NCBI RefSeq assembly: GCF_900142775.1
Contig: NZ_FRCC01000001.1
Coordinates: forward strand, 248,001-312,000
From: Flavobacterium flevense
GTDB taxonomy: Bacteria; Bacteroidota; Bacteroidia; Flavobacteriales; Flavobacteriaceae
Direction: 5' to 3'
DNA length: 64,000 nucleotides
Position 1 is the first letter of the stretch. Each line of letters starts with the position of its first letter. The notes beneath the pieces are model-generated. The model searched no databases, was not told the origin of the DNA, and worked only from the letters and a program-made list of their open reading frames with translations. Both the position numbers and the translations under genes were made by a program. Below are positions 41,717 to 52,321 of this stretch, one piece after another.

Positions 41717-43285
41717 TTACAATCCATGTTTTGCTTTCCAATTAGTATATTCTGAACCAATTAAAGCTGAAGGCCAATTGCCATACCAGGAGTAACCTAC
41801 TCTTCTTTCATTTTCTATTTCTGCCAATGTAGTTTTTGGAATTCCATCCCGACCACAAAACAGTGGTAAATTATTCGTTAAATCATAAAACCTTGCCCAG
41901 ATTACATTGCCGGGAGAGGGAACAACAACTACATCCTGACCCGATGGCTGGGTAGCATCGGTAATCTTTTGTGTTGTGATGTCGAATAATTTAGCTCCAT
42001 TAAACCAATCTACAGCATCTTTTACGGCTTGTTTGACTGCTGTCGAAGGTTGCTCAACAAGCATTAAAATACGCACAATAGCCACCGATTCTGAACCGCT
42101 AAAAGACGGCAATTCATAAGATCTGGCTAATGCAGGAAGTAAAGTCACCTCATCATGCTGTGCACACCAAACTGTTTTTTTGCCTTTATACGTAATTTGC
42201 GTTTGCAAAATAATATCGATCCCTTTGTTAAATGAAGTGACTGCCTTAGGTTTATAGGCAGGATTTACCAGTTCTAAATTGTTTTTCGCTTTTATAATAT
42301 CCCACATCAGGTTCATCACATTAGCAATGGCATTATCATTATAAGTGATCTGATGTCTGTAGCTACTTTTGTCCGGATAATATTGTGGCCAACCCCCATT
42401 AGCATATTGTGCTAAAAATAGCCAGTCAATCGCTTTTTCGGCAGCTGCTAAATAATTTGGATTCTGAGTTGTTTTATAATCAGCGAGTAACCATCTCAAT
42501 TCCGTTACCACGTGACCGTTGTCAATAGTAGTATCGGTATTGTTTTTTGTTGCCAATGCAGCAGCTTTTTCCTCAGTTGTAGGTGCTACATTATAATCAT
42601 TTAAATCAGCAATAGTTTTTCCCCATCCTCCGTTACTTCTTTGCCATAACAAAATACTCTCACCTCTTACTGTAGTGGGATAAACGGTGGTAACACCTGA
42701 AATAATTATCTCAATTTGGGCACTTTTTCCGCTTCCATCAGTAGATGTAGCCGTTATGGTAACTGTACCATTGAGTTTAGGAGTTAGCAAACCATCGGCA
42801 CTAATAGTTGCTATTGCCTGACTTGAAGTGGTCCAGGTAAGCGTTTTGTTAGTAGCATTTGCAGGAGTAATTTGGGTTGTTAATTGCAGTGGCTGACCGT
42901 TAGTGATTGCAGCGGCGGTAATAGCAATACTTTGTATCAATACTGCTGAACCGGTAATTCCTGAAACAGTATAGGTTTTATCTCCTTTAACTCCTGAACC
43001 ATCTTTTGCTGTAGCAGTAACTTTAACCGTTCCGTTTTTGAGTCCTGTTAAAAGTCCGGTTTCGGTAATTACTGCAATCTCAGAATCAGAAACACTCCAA
43101 GTGACTTCTTTTTGACTGGCATCTGTTGGAAGTACTGTCGCAGTGAGTTGTTTGGGTGTCCCGGAAAGTGTATTGTCTCCATTGATTACAATTGTTTTTA
43201 CTTGTATTTCTTTATCCATATCGTCTTTCGAACAGGAAAACAAAAAGAAGAATACTAAACCTATTAGAGCTATACTATTTTTCAT
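41717..43285 (-). CDS. pectate lyase PL10 with two bacterial Ig-like domains
   Basis: A 522-residue lipoprotein (lipobox cysteine 18, FLFSCSKDD). Two BIG2-type Ig domains (about residues 28-110 and 112-196) containing the TWSVSDSEIAVITETGLLTGLKNGTVKVTATA pattern are followed by a PL10 catalytic domain (205-522) with NGGWPQYYPDKSSYRHQITYNDNAIANVMNLMWDI and WCAQHDEVTLLPALARSYELPSFSG. It cleaves polygalacturonate by elimination at the cell surface; the Ig repeats act as a spacer. Confidence 0.93.
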   Translation of the reverse strand: MKNSIALIGLVFFFLFSCSKDDMDKEIQVKTIVINGDNTLSGTPKQLTATVLPTDASQKEVTWSVSDSEIAVITETGLLTGLKNGTVKVTATAKDGSGVKGDKTYTVSGITGSAVLIQSIAITAAAITNGQPLQLTTQITPANATNKTLTWTTSSQAIATISADGLLTPKLNGTVTITATSTDGSGKSAQIEIIISGVTTVYPTTVRGESILLWQRSNGGWGKTIADLNDYNVAPTTEEKAAALATKNNTDTTIDNGHVVTELRWLLADYKTTQNPNYLAAAEKAIDWLFLAQYANGGWPQYYPDKSSYRHQITYNDNAIANVMNLMWDIIKAKNNLELVNPAYKPKAVTSFNKGIDIILQTQITYKGKKTVWCAQHDEVTLLPALARSYELPSFSGSESVAIVRILMLVEQPSTAVKQAVKDAVDWFNGAKLFDITTQKITDATQPSGQDVVVVPSPGNVIWARFYDLTNNLPLFCGRDGIPKTTLAEIENERRVGYSWYGNWPSALIGSEYTNWKAKHGL

Positions 43286-43307
43286 ATTTCTATTTTTTTA
43301 TTTATAA

Positions 43308-44774
43308 TTAATTGTATTGTCCTGAATTTACTGTTTCAACTATGCTGTTAACATATACTTCTATATTATCATAAGCAGTACTTAATTCTTTTCCGTTAGC
43401 ATTAGCCAGTTTGGGATTGAGTTTCATTTTAATTTCCCATTCGTCCGGCATTCCGTCATTATCAGTATCTAATAAAGGTGTCGTGCTTTTTAGTTCAGGC
43501 CAGCCTCCTACATCCGTTTGAGAATCGATAGCACCTTTAGTCCCTCCATTCGAACCTTCAAACGAATAGGTTTTGTTTTTAACGTTGTCCACAATACGTT
43601 TATCAACAGCATCCCGTACTAAATTAGCACCACCGTAGGCAAGGACTCTGTCGTAAGCAACAAGAGCGGTATGGGTAGTTACATTATTTTTTATATCTAA
43701 AGGCTGGGCTAATTTCATAGCGGCTTTATCTGCATCGGTGATCACTCCATAACTGGAATGAAACTGATTGTAAACTCCAAAATCCCAGTTATTTTCGGTT
43801 GTAGCCGGACTGCCGTCGACATAATTTCCGCTGATATAAAATTTGCCCCAAATATCATAGACTTCAGTTCCTGAAATTTTATTTTTATCAATAGAAACAA
43901 TGCGCGTTGTTTTAGAAGTCATAGGTCCCGGTTTATAATAACAGTTGATGATGTTTACATTCATGGCTTCGCCTCCATAACAGCTGTTTCCTCCCCAATT
44001 GTAGATTACATTGTTTCTCAAATCGACTAAATCAGTCAAAGCAAATGCTTTCCCGGCTTCTTCACCCAATCGTGGATTTCGGCTATCGTGATGTGCTAAA
44101 AGATTATGATGAAAAGAAGCATTTTTACCTCCCCAAACTCCGCCATAACCATGCGAACCCTTGACATGAAAGGAAGTTTTTAAACTTTCGGAAATAAAAC
44201 ACCATTGCACACTGGTGTTTTCATTGGCATAAAAAGAAACACATTCATCAGTACACCAGCTCATGGAACAATGGTCTATAATGATATTTTTATGAAAACG
44301 TCCTCCTAATGCATCCCCTTCCTGCTGAGCTTCATCACCCATTCGGAATCGCATATAGCGGATAATAACATTATCGGCAGCTACAGAAACAGGATAATCT
44401 TTAACACAGATTCCGTCTCCCGGAGCCGATTGTCCCGCTATAGTTATATTGGGATTGCTGATTTTTAAAGCTGATTTAAGACTAATATTCCCTGATACTT
44501 TAAAAAGTAGAATACGTGCTCCGTCTGACTCTACTGCGGCTCTCAAACTTCCTGTACCGGAATCATTCAAATTAGTAACAAACAAAACTTTACCGCCTCT
44601 TCCTCCGGTTGTTTTTTGTCCAAATCCCTGTGCTCCGGGAAAAGCAAAAGCTTCCTCGTTAGTTTGTACCGGTTTGTCTGTTTCTGTCTCCGGAGTCGAT
44701 GTAGTTGCTGAACCAGAATCTTTACTGCAAGCTGAAGTAGCCAGCATTAAAAAAATTAAATGGATTATTTTCAT
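43308..44774 (-). CDS. pectate lyase PL1-like lipoprotein
   Basis: A 488-residue protein. The ATG at 44774 is chosen because it starts a lipoprotein signal (MKIIHLIFLMLATSAC); an ATG 14 codons earlier would precede it with polar residues. The polysaccharide-lyase beta-helix begins FPGAQGFGQKTTGGRGGKVLFVTNLNDSGTGSLRAAV and carries IIDHCSMSWCTDECVSFY. The C-terminal tail has a DTDNDGMPDEWE calcium-binding repeat. This arrangement is the PL1 subgroup common in Bacteroidota pectin loci. Confidence 0.9.
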   Translation of the reverse strand: MKIIHLIFLMLATSACSKDSGSATTSTPETETDKPVQTNEEAFAFPGAQGFGQKTTGGRGGKVLFVTNLNDSGTGSLRAAVESDGARILLFKVSGNISLKSALKISNPNITIAGQSAPGDGICVKDYPVSVAADNVIIRYMRFRMGDEAQQEGDALGGRFHKNIIIDHCSMSWCTDECVSFYANENTSVQWCFISESLKTSFHVKGSHGYGGVWGGKNASFHHNLLAHHDSRNPRLGEEAGKAFALTDLVDLRNNVIYNWGGNSCYGGEAMNVNIINCYYKPGPMTSKTTRIVSIDKNKISGTEVYDIWGKFYISGNYVDGSPATTENNWDFGVYNQFHSSYGVITDADKAAMKLAQPLDIKNNVTTHTALVAYDRVLAYGGANLVRDAVDKRIVDNVKNKTYSFEGSNGGTKGAIDSQTDVGGWPELKSTTPLLDTDNDGMPDEWEIKMKLNPKLANANGKELSTAYDNIEVYVNSIVETVNSGQYN

Positions 44775-44819
44775 ATATTCTTTAGATATAAAGATTTTTA
44801 AATTTGGGGCATACATAAA

Positions 44820-44849
44820 GAGGCATGCATAAATTAATAAGCATGCCTC
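44820..44849. terminator. intra-operon hairpin 1
   Basis: GAGGCATGC/GCATGCCTC, 9 bp perfect with a 12-base loop, directly upstream of the PL1 gene in the 210-bp gap before the beta-helix lipoprotein gene. No T-run on the minus strand, so RNA processing or stabilisation is as likely as termination. Confidence 0.5.
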
Positions 44850-44896
44850 AATAAAAAAACTAACAAACTAATTATTGTTATTTATGGGTCTTTAAT

Positions 44897-44930
44897 GTGT
44901 CTGCAACAAGGAGAAATTTGTTGCAGACAC
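44897..44930. terminator. intra-operon hairpin 2
   Basis: GTGTCTGCAACAA/TTGTTGCAGACAC, 13 bp perfect with an 8-base loop, 55 bp after the upstream gene. Together with hairpin 1 it separates the SusCD block from the enzyme block of the same strand. Confidence 0.55.
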
Positions 44931-44984
44931 TAAGTAAATTGATTTGTTTTAAGTACACTTTAACTTTAAAGCGATACAAACCAA

Positions 44985-46640
44985 TTATAGTTTCAATCTC
45001 CATCTAGGATCACCTGCAGTTATTCTTCCTACAAAAGATTTATCCTTAAAATTAAAATCATTATTTTGTGGATCTACCCATAAATCATCTTGATTTTTGG
45101 AATATGTTTTTGGTGTTAAGTTAGGGACTTCTTTACTCCAGGTAATATCAGATGTGGTATAACTGTTTCCTACATCAAAACTGGTATTAGCTAACCCATT
45201 AACAATCCCTACAGTTGTCCAGGTGGTTGCAGCTCCCGTTTCATCCCAAGCATGACCGAAAATAGAATTTTTAATAGAAATTCCGTTAGTCACATTGTCA
45301 TTATTAGCACCTCCATGATAACGGAAGTAGTTAGTGACATTAGCAAATGTACAGCCTTCAATTGCTATGCTTTCAGAATTGTTTCTGGAAACGATCAAAT
45401 AAGTAACCTTGTTAAAAGTACTGTTTGTTAATTTAATATTCTTAACTGTAGCTGTTTGTGGGTTACCCGGATTGGTATCACAAGTTAACAAACCATAACC
45501 TCCAATACTATCTACTACAGAATTTTTAATTTCGTAAGTATTAATAAGTGCATTTGTACCTCTTAATCTTATCACTCCTCTAACAGTACCAATTTTACAA
45601 TTATCGAATGTCAATTCATTTATAACTGTGTTTCCGCTAGAAGGGTTGAACACATAATTTCCAGCATAATTTTTTCCTCTAATTTCTAAATCGATAAAAC
45701 GAATATGATCAATATTAGTACCGGATGCAATATTCATATTCCCGTCTTTATACAATTTAGCTTTTTGTTCACCAAATCCATAAGCAGCTCTAATAGTCAC
45801 TGATTTATTGAGTGCATAGGTTGGCATGTCATAAATCATACCTCTTTTTACTAATATTATAGCACCTTCCGGAGCAGTTGCTAAAGCATTGTCAATAGCC
45901 GAAGGACTTGTATCAGCTCTAATATCTATAACTCCCGGACCATTAGGATCAATATCAGCTACTCTGGTTTTATAATCAACCCAGCCTCTAAGTGTTGTAC
46001 CACTATAAATAGCAATCTGATAGCTTGTTTCAGGAGATAACCCTTCAACAAATGAAACTCCGGCTAATTGTTCTTCGGAAGACACAGCCTTTTCAGGAAA
46101 CAAAGGTGTCTTAAGTTTTAAATCGTCTCCTGCGAAAACTTTAATTCCTGTAACTGCCTCACCTGCTACTGTCCATGATACTCTGGCAGCGATATCAGTC
46201 ACATCAAAAGTAGCGGGAATATTTAAAATTGTTGGAAAACGTTCTGTTTTCACATTTCCTAAATCAGAAACCTTACTATCATACTGAGGATCTTGGGCAT
46301 GTGCAGTTGCTCTAACCTGGTACAAGGTATTCCAAAATAATTCTTCACCAATGAGTTCCTCGTTAATTTCAACACGACTTACTTCAGTATTTATAGTATA
46401 ATCAATGGTTTTAAAAGTATCTCTACTCACTTCTAAGGTGTAACCAATTGCTTCTTTTAATTTCCCCATGTTAACAATTACAACATTTCCTTCAGCGAAT
46501 AAATCTTCTGAGAGTACTGGTCGAAACAAACGTGTCTTTGCAAATACTTCTTCGTCTGCCTGACAGGCGTTAAAGACTATAACGCTTAAGCATAAAAACA
46601 GTATCATCTTTATACTTAAAATATTATTTATATTTTTCAT
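44985..46640 (-). CDS. surface beta-helix lipoprotein (DUF4957/DUF5123 type)
   Basis: A 551-residue lipoprotein (lipobox cysteine 26, VFNACQAD). A fibronectin-like N-terminal part (residues 30-230) is followed by a right-handed beta-helix (235-500) with repeating asparagine-rich turns (ITIRAAYGFGE, IDLEIRGKNYAGNYVFNPSSGNTVIN). The position directly after SusD is that of SusE/SusF-like surface glycan-binding proteins, and DUF4957/DUF5123 proteins are frequent in pectin loci. No lyase catalytic residues could be assigned; binding is the likelier role. Confidence 0.75.
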   Translation of the reverse strand: MKNINNILSIKMILFLCLSVIVFNACQADEEVFAKTRLFRPVLSEDLFAEGNVVIVNMGKLKEAIGYTLEVSRDTFKTIDYTINTEVSRVEINEELIGEELFWNTLYQVRATAHAQDPQYDSKVSDLGNVKTERFPTILNIPATFDVTDIAARVSWTVAGEAVTGIKVFAGDDLKLKTPLFPEKAVSSEEQLAGVSFVEGLSPETSYQIAIYSGTTLRGWVDYKTRVADIDPNGPGVIDIRADTSPSAIDNALATAPEGAIILVKRGMIYDMPTYALNKSVTIRAAYGFGEQKAKLYKDGNMNIASGTNIDHIRFIDLEIRGKNYAGNYVFNPSSGNTVINELTFDNCKIGTVRGVIRLRGTNALINTYEIKNSVVDSIGGYGLLTCDTNPGNPQTATVKNIKLTNSTFNKVTYLIVSRNNSESIAIEGCTFANVTNYFRYHGGANNDNVTNGISIKNSIFGHAWDETGAATTWTTVGIVNGLANTSFDVGNSYTTSDITWSKEVPNLTPKTYSKNQDDLWVDPQNNDFNFKDKSFVGRITAGDPRWRLKL

Positions 46641-46660
46641 CTTTATATTTTTATAACTGG

Positions 46661-48475
46661 TTATTTAAATTCGTACCCATCATTGTTAAGTGTCCCGTCA
46701 CTATTAGCTATATTAATTGCAGGAATTGGATATATATATCTGGCAACACCTGGTTTTGGTCCATCTAAATAATATTTTGAAAAATCCTTAGTAATCCACT
46801 CCTGATAAGTAGTTGTACTACTATACAATTGTAGTAAGAATGACTGTCTTTTCCATGTCTCATCAGGAGCTGTAGCAACTTTAGTATCCGGATTTAAAAC
46901 AACAAAGTTACCTTTATCATCTACTTTCCAATACATATAATCAGGTCCTGTACCGGTACCTGCATTTGCCTCATCAGCTAATTTTTTCAGACCTTCAACA
47001 GTTTCTTCAACTTTTTCTGCATAAATACCCCATCTTATTAATTCATACTTACGAATCATTTCTCCACCAAATTCCCAAGCTCTTTCATCAACTATAGCGT
47101 CAAAAAAAGCATCCTTAGAGGTAGAGACCTGAGCAATATAACCATCCACTTTAGTGCCCCAGTCAGCTGGATCAAATGCTCTTTGACGTACTCTTTTAAG
47201 TGCATTTTGAGCATCAGCAGTTGGACCGTTCAATTCGTTTTCTGCTTCAGCATACATTAATAAAACATCAGCATAACGCATCATAGGCCAGTTGATACCA
47301 GTACCTTTTGCAGATTGTTTACCCGGAGGTGTATCCAGAAAATGTCTGCTCCACTTTCCTTGTGCAATGTTATTTACATTAGAAATAAACTCAGGTACAA
47401 AATCAGTATTGATTTTATACAAAGCACAAGTAACTTCTCTACGTTTGTCTTTACTATCAAAAGACAAGTAATACGTAACAGGGATTCCCATATAGTTGTT
47501 ACCTGAACCATAATCATGTTTAGAAGTTGGCCCACCATCAACCGTAATTCCAATATTCCATGCTACATCACCACTTCCTTTTGGAAATGGAACTTCCCAT
47601 AAAATTTCTTCATTCAAAGGTGTTAAAAACTTACATTGATTCATGAAAATTTGTCTAAAATCCGTAGGCAAAGCCCTGTCTTTAAGCGTGATTAATTTTT
47701 CAGTATAGTCCTTTGCAATTTGATAATAATCTAAATAATCACTATCTCTTACCATATTTAATTCCGGAGTCAAATAATAACCACCACGTTGCAATGATAG
47801 TCTGGCAATCATACCCAAAGCATATTCACGATTGACTTGCTCGATACCATAAGGAAGCTGATCAGCCCATAACATATTCTCTTCGATATCAATTATATTT
47901 TGAATTTCCTGAGTTAGAATTTCATTTCTATTCGATTTAGGAAGATTAAAATTCATCCCTGCTACAGGAGCCTGTGTTAAATAAGGTACATCACCAAAAT
48001 AAAAAGATAACATACTATACCAATAAGCTCTAAGCACATAACATTCACCTAATAATTGATTAAAGGTTCTTTTTACACTCGCATCTGAAGATTCTAAATT
48101 ACCACTTTGTTTTATTCCGTCAATAGCTATATTAGCATCTCTGATGGCACGGTAAGCATATGTCCATACAACATTTAAATCGCCATTAGTATCTAAAGCA
48201 TTTAAATCCCATATCTGGTATCTGTCAGCAGAACTACTCCAACCGGATTGTCTTTCAATATCTGTATTTCCACACATATTGTTGGACAATCTGGATCTAA
48301 ATGCGTCTTGTTGGAAATAAGAATACACTGCATTAACACCTTTTCTGGCATCATCAACATTAGAAAAGATATATTTATTATCAACCGTTGAAAGAGAATC
48401 AGGATCTAAAAAGTCTTTTTGACAAGAGGCTAATAGCAAAACTGCTAAAAGAGCCATTATATATTTTGTTTTCAT
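46661..48475 (-). CDS. SusD-family glycan-binding lipoprotein
   Basis: A 604-residue surface lipoprotein (MKTKYIMALLAVLLLASCQKDFLDP, lipobox cysteine 18). SusD helices include RTFNQLLGECYVLRAYWYSMLSFYFGDVPYLTQAPV, and the C-terminal MMRYADVLLMYAEAENEL and VDERAWEFGGEMIRKYELIRWG signature. The partner SusC gene ends 15 bp upstream. It would capture pectin oligosaccharides for import. Confidence 0.96.
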   Translation of the reverse strand: MKTKYIMALLAVLLLASCQKDFLDPDSLSTVDNKYIFSNVDDARKGVNAVYSYFQQDAFRSRLSNNMCGNTDIERQSGWSSSADRYQIWDLNALDTNGDLNVVWTYAYRAIRDANIAIDGIKQSGNLESSDASVKRTFNQLLGECYVLRAYWYSMLSFYFGDVPYLTQAPVAGMNFNLPKSNRNEILTQEIQNIIDIEENMLWADQLPYGIEQVNREYALGMIARLSLQRGGYYLTPELNMVRDSDYLDYYQIAKDYTEKLITLKDRALPTDFRQIFMNQCKFLTPLNEEILWEVPFPKGSGDVAWNIGITVDGGPTSKHDYGSGNNYMGIPVTYYLSFDSKDKRREVTCALYKINTDFVPEFISNVNNIAQGKWSRHFLDTPPGKQSAKGTGINWPMMRYADVLLMYAEAENELNGPTADAQNALKRVRQRAFDPADWGTKVDGYIAQVSTSKDAFFDAIVDERAWEFGGEMIRKYELIRWGIYAEKVEETVEGLKKLADEANAGTGTGPDYMYWKVDDKGNFVVLNPDTKVATAPDETWKRQSFLLQLYSSTTTYQEWITKDFSKYYLDGPKPGVARYIYPIPAINIANSDGTLNNDGYEFK

Positions 48476-48490
48476 ATCTAAATATTTTAT

Positions 48491-51400
48491 TTAAAATGTT
48501 ACGTTTAAACCAAGCGTATAGGAACGACTTTTAGGGAAAGATGAATAATCCACACCCGGCGTTAATGGATTACTAGATTGTGAATTAACATCCGGATCGT
48601 AACCTGAATATTTTGTCCAAATATGTAAATTTCTACCTGTACCAAATATTCTGAATTGTGATAAACCTATCTTTGAAATAAGCTTTTTAGGTAAACTGTA
48701 TCCTAATGTTAAATTGTTTAATCTTAAAAAGGATCCGTCTTCTATAGCAAAATCACTAATAACAGCCTGAGCAATACCAAAACTACTATGAGACCATATA
48801 TTCTTACCTTCGTTCATTTCTGCTAATTGCGTCAAATCAGTCACTATACCTCCAGGAGTTCCGGTATATTGACCATCTATATCTACATAAGTAAACCTGT
48901 TATCGGAGCTCATTGTTGACAATAAATTACCATAAGTAACCCTTCTGAATTGATTGTACTGAATCTTACCCGTATTATAAACATCATTACCTACCTGATA
49001 ATCAAAAAATGTAGATAAGTCGAAACCTTTATAAGTCAAATTGAAACCAAAACCACCCTGAAAATCCGGAGTTGCATTACCTAAAACTTTTCTGTCTTTA
49101 TCATTGATTAATCCATCAGGAACATATTGTTGCTTTCCGTTAGCATCCAAAACAGGAGCTCCCTGATCATCAACAACTAATTCTGTTGGCAAATCTTTTA
49201 TTTTCATGAAACCCGGTCTGATATTTGTATTTCCTACAAGCGCTCCACTGTTGGGTACACCTTCTTTTAATATGTACTTTTTAGTAGTTTCATCATAAGT
49301 TTGAAAATCATCTGTGGAATAATATCCATCGGTTACAAATCCGTAAAAATCTCCGATTTTACCACCTACTTTAACATAGAAATCATTAATGTTTTTTAAA
49401 TCGGTACTTGCCCAATTGGATCTGATATTATTTAATTCGGTTATTTTTCCATCCAATTTATCAATTTTAAAATCGTTTTTTCCAATATTAGCATTAACCG
49501 AAAAACTAAAATCATCCGAGTCAACGATTATACCGTTCAATGCCAGTTCAAAACCTCTATTTGAGGTATTACCAATATTAGCAAATTGTCTATCAAAACC
49601 AGAACTAAGACTAATGTCTACCTGATACAATAAATCTCTTGTTATATTTTTATAGTAATCAACACTACCACTTAATCTTCTGTTAAAAAGACCAAAATCC
49701 AAACCAACATTCGCTGTTGCAGTAGTTTCCCATATCAAATCCGGATTATACAATGTATTAGAAGGTGTGTAATACAGATTATCAACATTTCCAAAACCAG
49801 GACCTCTTAAGGTAGAACCGGTAAATAAAAACTGTGATGCCTCAGTTGTTACCCCGTCATTTCCTGTTTCTCCATAACTTAATCTCAATTTTAACTCATC
49901 TACGAAATCTACATCTTTCAAGAAATTTTCATTGTTCATTTTCCAGGCAAATGCTAATGCCGGAAAAAGCCCTAATCTGTTTTTTCCTCTAAACTTACTC
50001 GATTCATCTGCTCTTCCGGTTAGTGTCCAGATATACTTATCATTTAACTGAAAATCAAATCTTCCGAAAAAAGATTTTCTATTAGCAGGAGTTGCCTCAC
50101 CACCAGCTATCCTATCAACCCTACCAAACTGCATGTTTGCAAATAACTCCTCAGGGGTAATTGATAACCTGTAATCTTCTCCCCTTAAGAAATTATCTTT
50201 ACCTGTTTTTGAGTAGATCTCCTGCCCTAATAAAACATCTAATTTGAGAGCATCCCATTTTTTTCTATAATTCAGGGTGTTTACTAAACGTAAGGTCTGA
50301 CCTTCAGCAATTGTTCTTTCCCCTAATGGTAAACTTCCTCCATTATTAAAAGACTCTCCAGTAAGTGGTCCGTAGAATCTTAACTGTTCAGAATATGCTC
50401 TGGATGTAGTAAGAGTTGACTTAGCATCCAAATCTTTTAAGATAGACCAAGTCAATCCAGCAGAAAAAACATATTCATTCGTCGTTCTTTTTCTCCAGTC
50501 CTGTTTTATTAATTCACTTGGATCTACTAAACTCAGGATAAATTGTTGAAAATCATCATCACTATTTAGCTGAGTAAGATCGATATCCAGATCATCAGCA
50601 ATACCATTTATAGGTCTTGCCTGAACTGCATCTTTTATTTTTAATTGTGCATTTGTAGAGGTACCTGCACCATCTATCACAGTATTAGTAATTCTTGCCG
50701 TAAAGTCAGCCTTAAGATTTTTAAATACCTGCTGATTTAATTTAAAGTTAATGGCTGTTCTTTGAAGTCCGGATCCATTTAATAAGCCCTCATCTTTATT
50801 ATTTGTAAGACTTAAATTAGCTTTAGTTATCTCATTCCCTCCACCAATACTTAAATTATGAGATTGAGAAAGTCTTGATGCACCAAAAATTTTATCCTGC
50901 CAGTCAGTCGCTCTTTTTTGTTTATATAATTCTAAATCATCATATTTTCCATAGAATTTTTCAAAATTCTCCAACTGTGTGGTTCCCTGAATTGCTGCAT
51001 ATTCGTAATTAGCCAATGCAAATTCATACGGACTTAATACATCGTATTTTCTGTTTTTAGGTAATTCACTAAATTGGAAAAAATTATTATAAGATACATT
51101 TACCCTTCCTGCTACAGGATCTTTAGTTGTAACTACAATTACCCCGTTAGATCCTTGTGCTCCATAAATAGCCGTAGCTGCTGCATCTTTTAAAACATCA
51201 ATACTGGCAATATCATTTACTGGAATATTATCGATACTTCCCACAATAAGTCCGTCTACAATAAACAAAGGATCATTATTTTGTGATATGGAAGTCCCTC
51301 CACGAACTCTAATCCTGATACTGGCACCCGGCTCACCATCAGCTGAAGTTACATTTACACCTGGTAATCTTCCTTTTAAAGCTTCGGCAGCATTAGTTAC

Positions 51401-52156
51401 CGGTATTTTAGAAAGCTCCTTACTGGTAATACTCGCTGTAGCACCAGTCATATCAGCCTTTCTTACTTTTCCATAACCATAATTAACAACTATTTCATTT
51501 AATTCGCTAATATCTACCTGCATGGAAACATTGATCACAGTCCGGTTTTTTACTTCAACTACCTGATCTTTATAACCAATATAAGAGAATACTAAAGTAG
51601 CGTTTGGACTAATTGAATTAAATTTAAATTTACCATCCATATCGGTACTGGTTGATACAGATGTTCCTTTAACGACAACCCCTAGACCTGGCATTGGCAT
51701 ATTATTTTCATCTTTTACAACTCCTGAAACCGAAATAGCATCCTGCTCATCGTCTACTTTTACTATCGTATTCGTTTTTACCGGAACAACTTGCTCTTTC
51801 TTTTTTACTAATAATATCTGGCGATCATTAATAGTATAAGTAATATCAGTTCCTTTGAATACTTTTTCTAAAATTTCAGCTATTTTCTTTTTTTCAACAT
51901 TCAGGCTAACCTTTCTGTCTAAATCAATCAAACTGCTTTCAAATAGAAATCGATACTCCGAAACAGACTCTATTTTATTGAATAGCTGCTCTACCGAAGT
52001 ATTGTTCACATTTAATGTCAACTTTGTATTTTGTGAATAGGTACTGGCCTGGATTCTCACCAAAGACAGTATCAATAATAGTGTGGTTAGTTTCATTTTT
52101 AAGCTAATTTTAGGCAAATACGGACAAAGCCATTTCCCTTTAATTATTTTTTTCAT
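48491..52156 (-). CDS. SusC-family TonB-dependent transporter with STN domain
   Basis: A 1221-residue outer-membrane transporter: signal sequence (to about residue 42), STN domain (about 48-118; NNTSVEQLFNKIESVSEYRFLFE), carboxypeptidase-regulatory-like domain (VSGVVKDENNMPMPGLGVVVKG), TonB box region (NEIVVNYGYGKV), plug (YGAQGSNGVIVVTTKD) and barrel ending in YTLGLNVTF. The STN domain indicates signalling to the FecR protein upstream. It imports pectin oligosaccharides with its SusD partner. Confidence 0.97.
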   Translation of the reverse strand: MKKIIKGKWLCPYLPKISLKMKLTTLLLILSLVRIQASTYSQNTKLTLNVNNTSVEQLFNKIESVSEYRFLFESSLIDLDRKVSLNVEKKKIAEILEKVFKGTDITYTINDRQILLVKKKEQVVPVKTNTIVKVDDEQDAISVSGVVKDENNMPMPGLGVVVKGTSVSTSTDMDGKFKFNSISPNATLVFSYIGYKDQVVEVKNRTVINVSMQVDISELNEIVVNYGYGKVRKADMTGATASITSKELSKIPVTNAAEALKGRLPGVNVTSADGEPGASIRIRVRGGTSISQNNDPLFIVDGLIVGSIDNIPVNDIASIDVLKDAAATAIYGAQGSNGVIVVTTKDPVAGRVNVSYNNFFQFSELPKNRKYDVLSPYEFALANYEYAAIQGTTQLENFEKFYGKYDDLELYKQKRATDWQDKIFGASRLSQSHNLSIGGGNEITKANLSLTNNKDEGLLNGSGLQRTAINFKLNQQVFKNLKADFTARITNTVIDGAGTSTNAQLKIKDAVQARPINGIADDLDIDLTQLNSDDDFQQFILSLVDPSELIKQDWRKRTTNEYVFSAGLTWSILKDLDAKSTLTTSRAYSEQLRFYGPLTGESFNNGGSLPLGERTIAEGQTLRLVNTLNYRKKWDALKLDVLLGQEIYSKTGKDNFLRGEDYRLSITPEELFANMQFGRVDRIAGGEATPANRKSFFGRFDFQLNDKYIWTLTGRADESSKFRGKNRLGLFPALAFAWKMNNENFLKDVDFVDELKLRLSYGETGNDGVTTEASQFLFTGSTLRGPGFGNVDNLYYTPSNTLYNPDLIWETTATANVGLDFGLFNRRLSGSVDYYKNITRDLLYQVDISLSSGFDRQFANIGNTSNRGFELALNGIIVDSDDFSFSVNANIGKNDFKIDKLDGKITELNNIRSNWASTDLKNINDFYVKVGGKIGDFYGFVTDGYYSTDDFQTYDETTKKYILKEGVPNSGALVGNTNIRPGFMKIKDLPTELVVDDQGAPVLDANGKQQYVPDGLINDKDRKVLGNATPDFQGGFGFNLTYKGFDLSTFFDYQVGNDVYNTGKIQYNQFRRVTYGNLLSTMSSDNRFTYVDIDGQYTGTPGGIVTDLTQLAEMNEGKNIWSHSSFGIAQAVISDFAIEDGSFLRLNNLTLGYSLPKKLISKIGLSQFRIFGTGRNLHIWTKYSGYDPDVNSQSSNPLTPGVDYSSFPKSRSYTLGLNVTF

Positions 52157-52321
52157 AATTTTGGTTGTTTTTTAAATGATTTGATTTTCTACACTTCGTT
52201 TGAAAACACATTACTAAATCGGGAAATACTGGTCCTATTTTCCGATTTTTTTTTCATGTACTTCTTCTTAAAAAAATTACACTCTCATTTCATAAATTAG
52301 TTTAGTTTGTTAGTAAATTAG

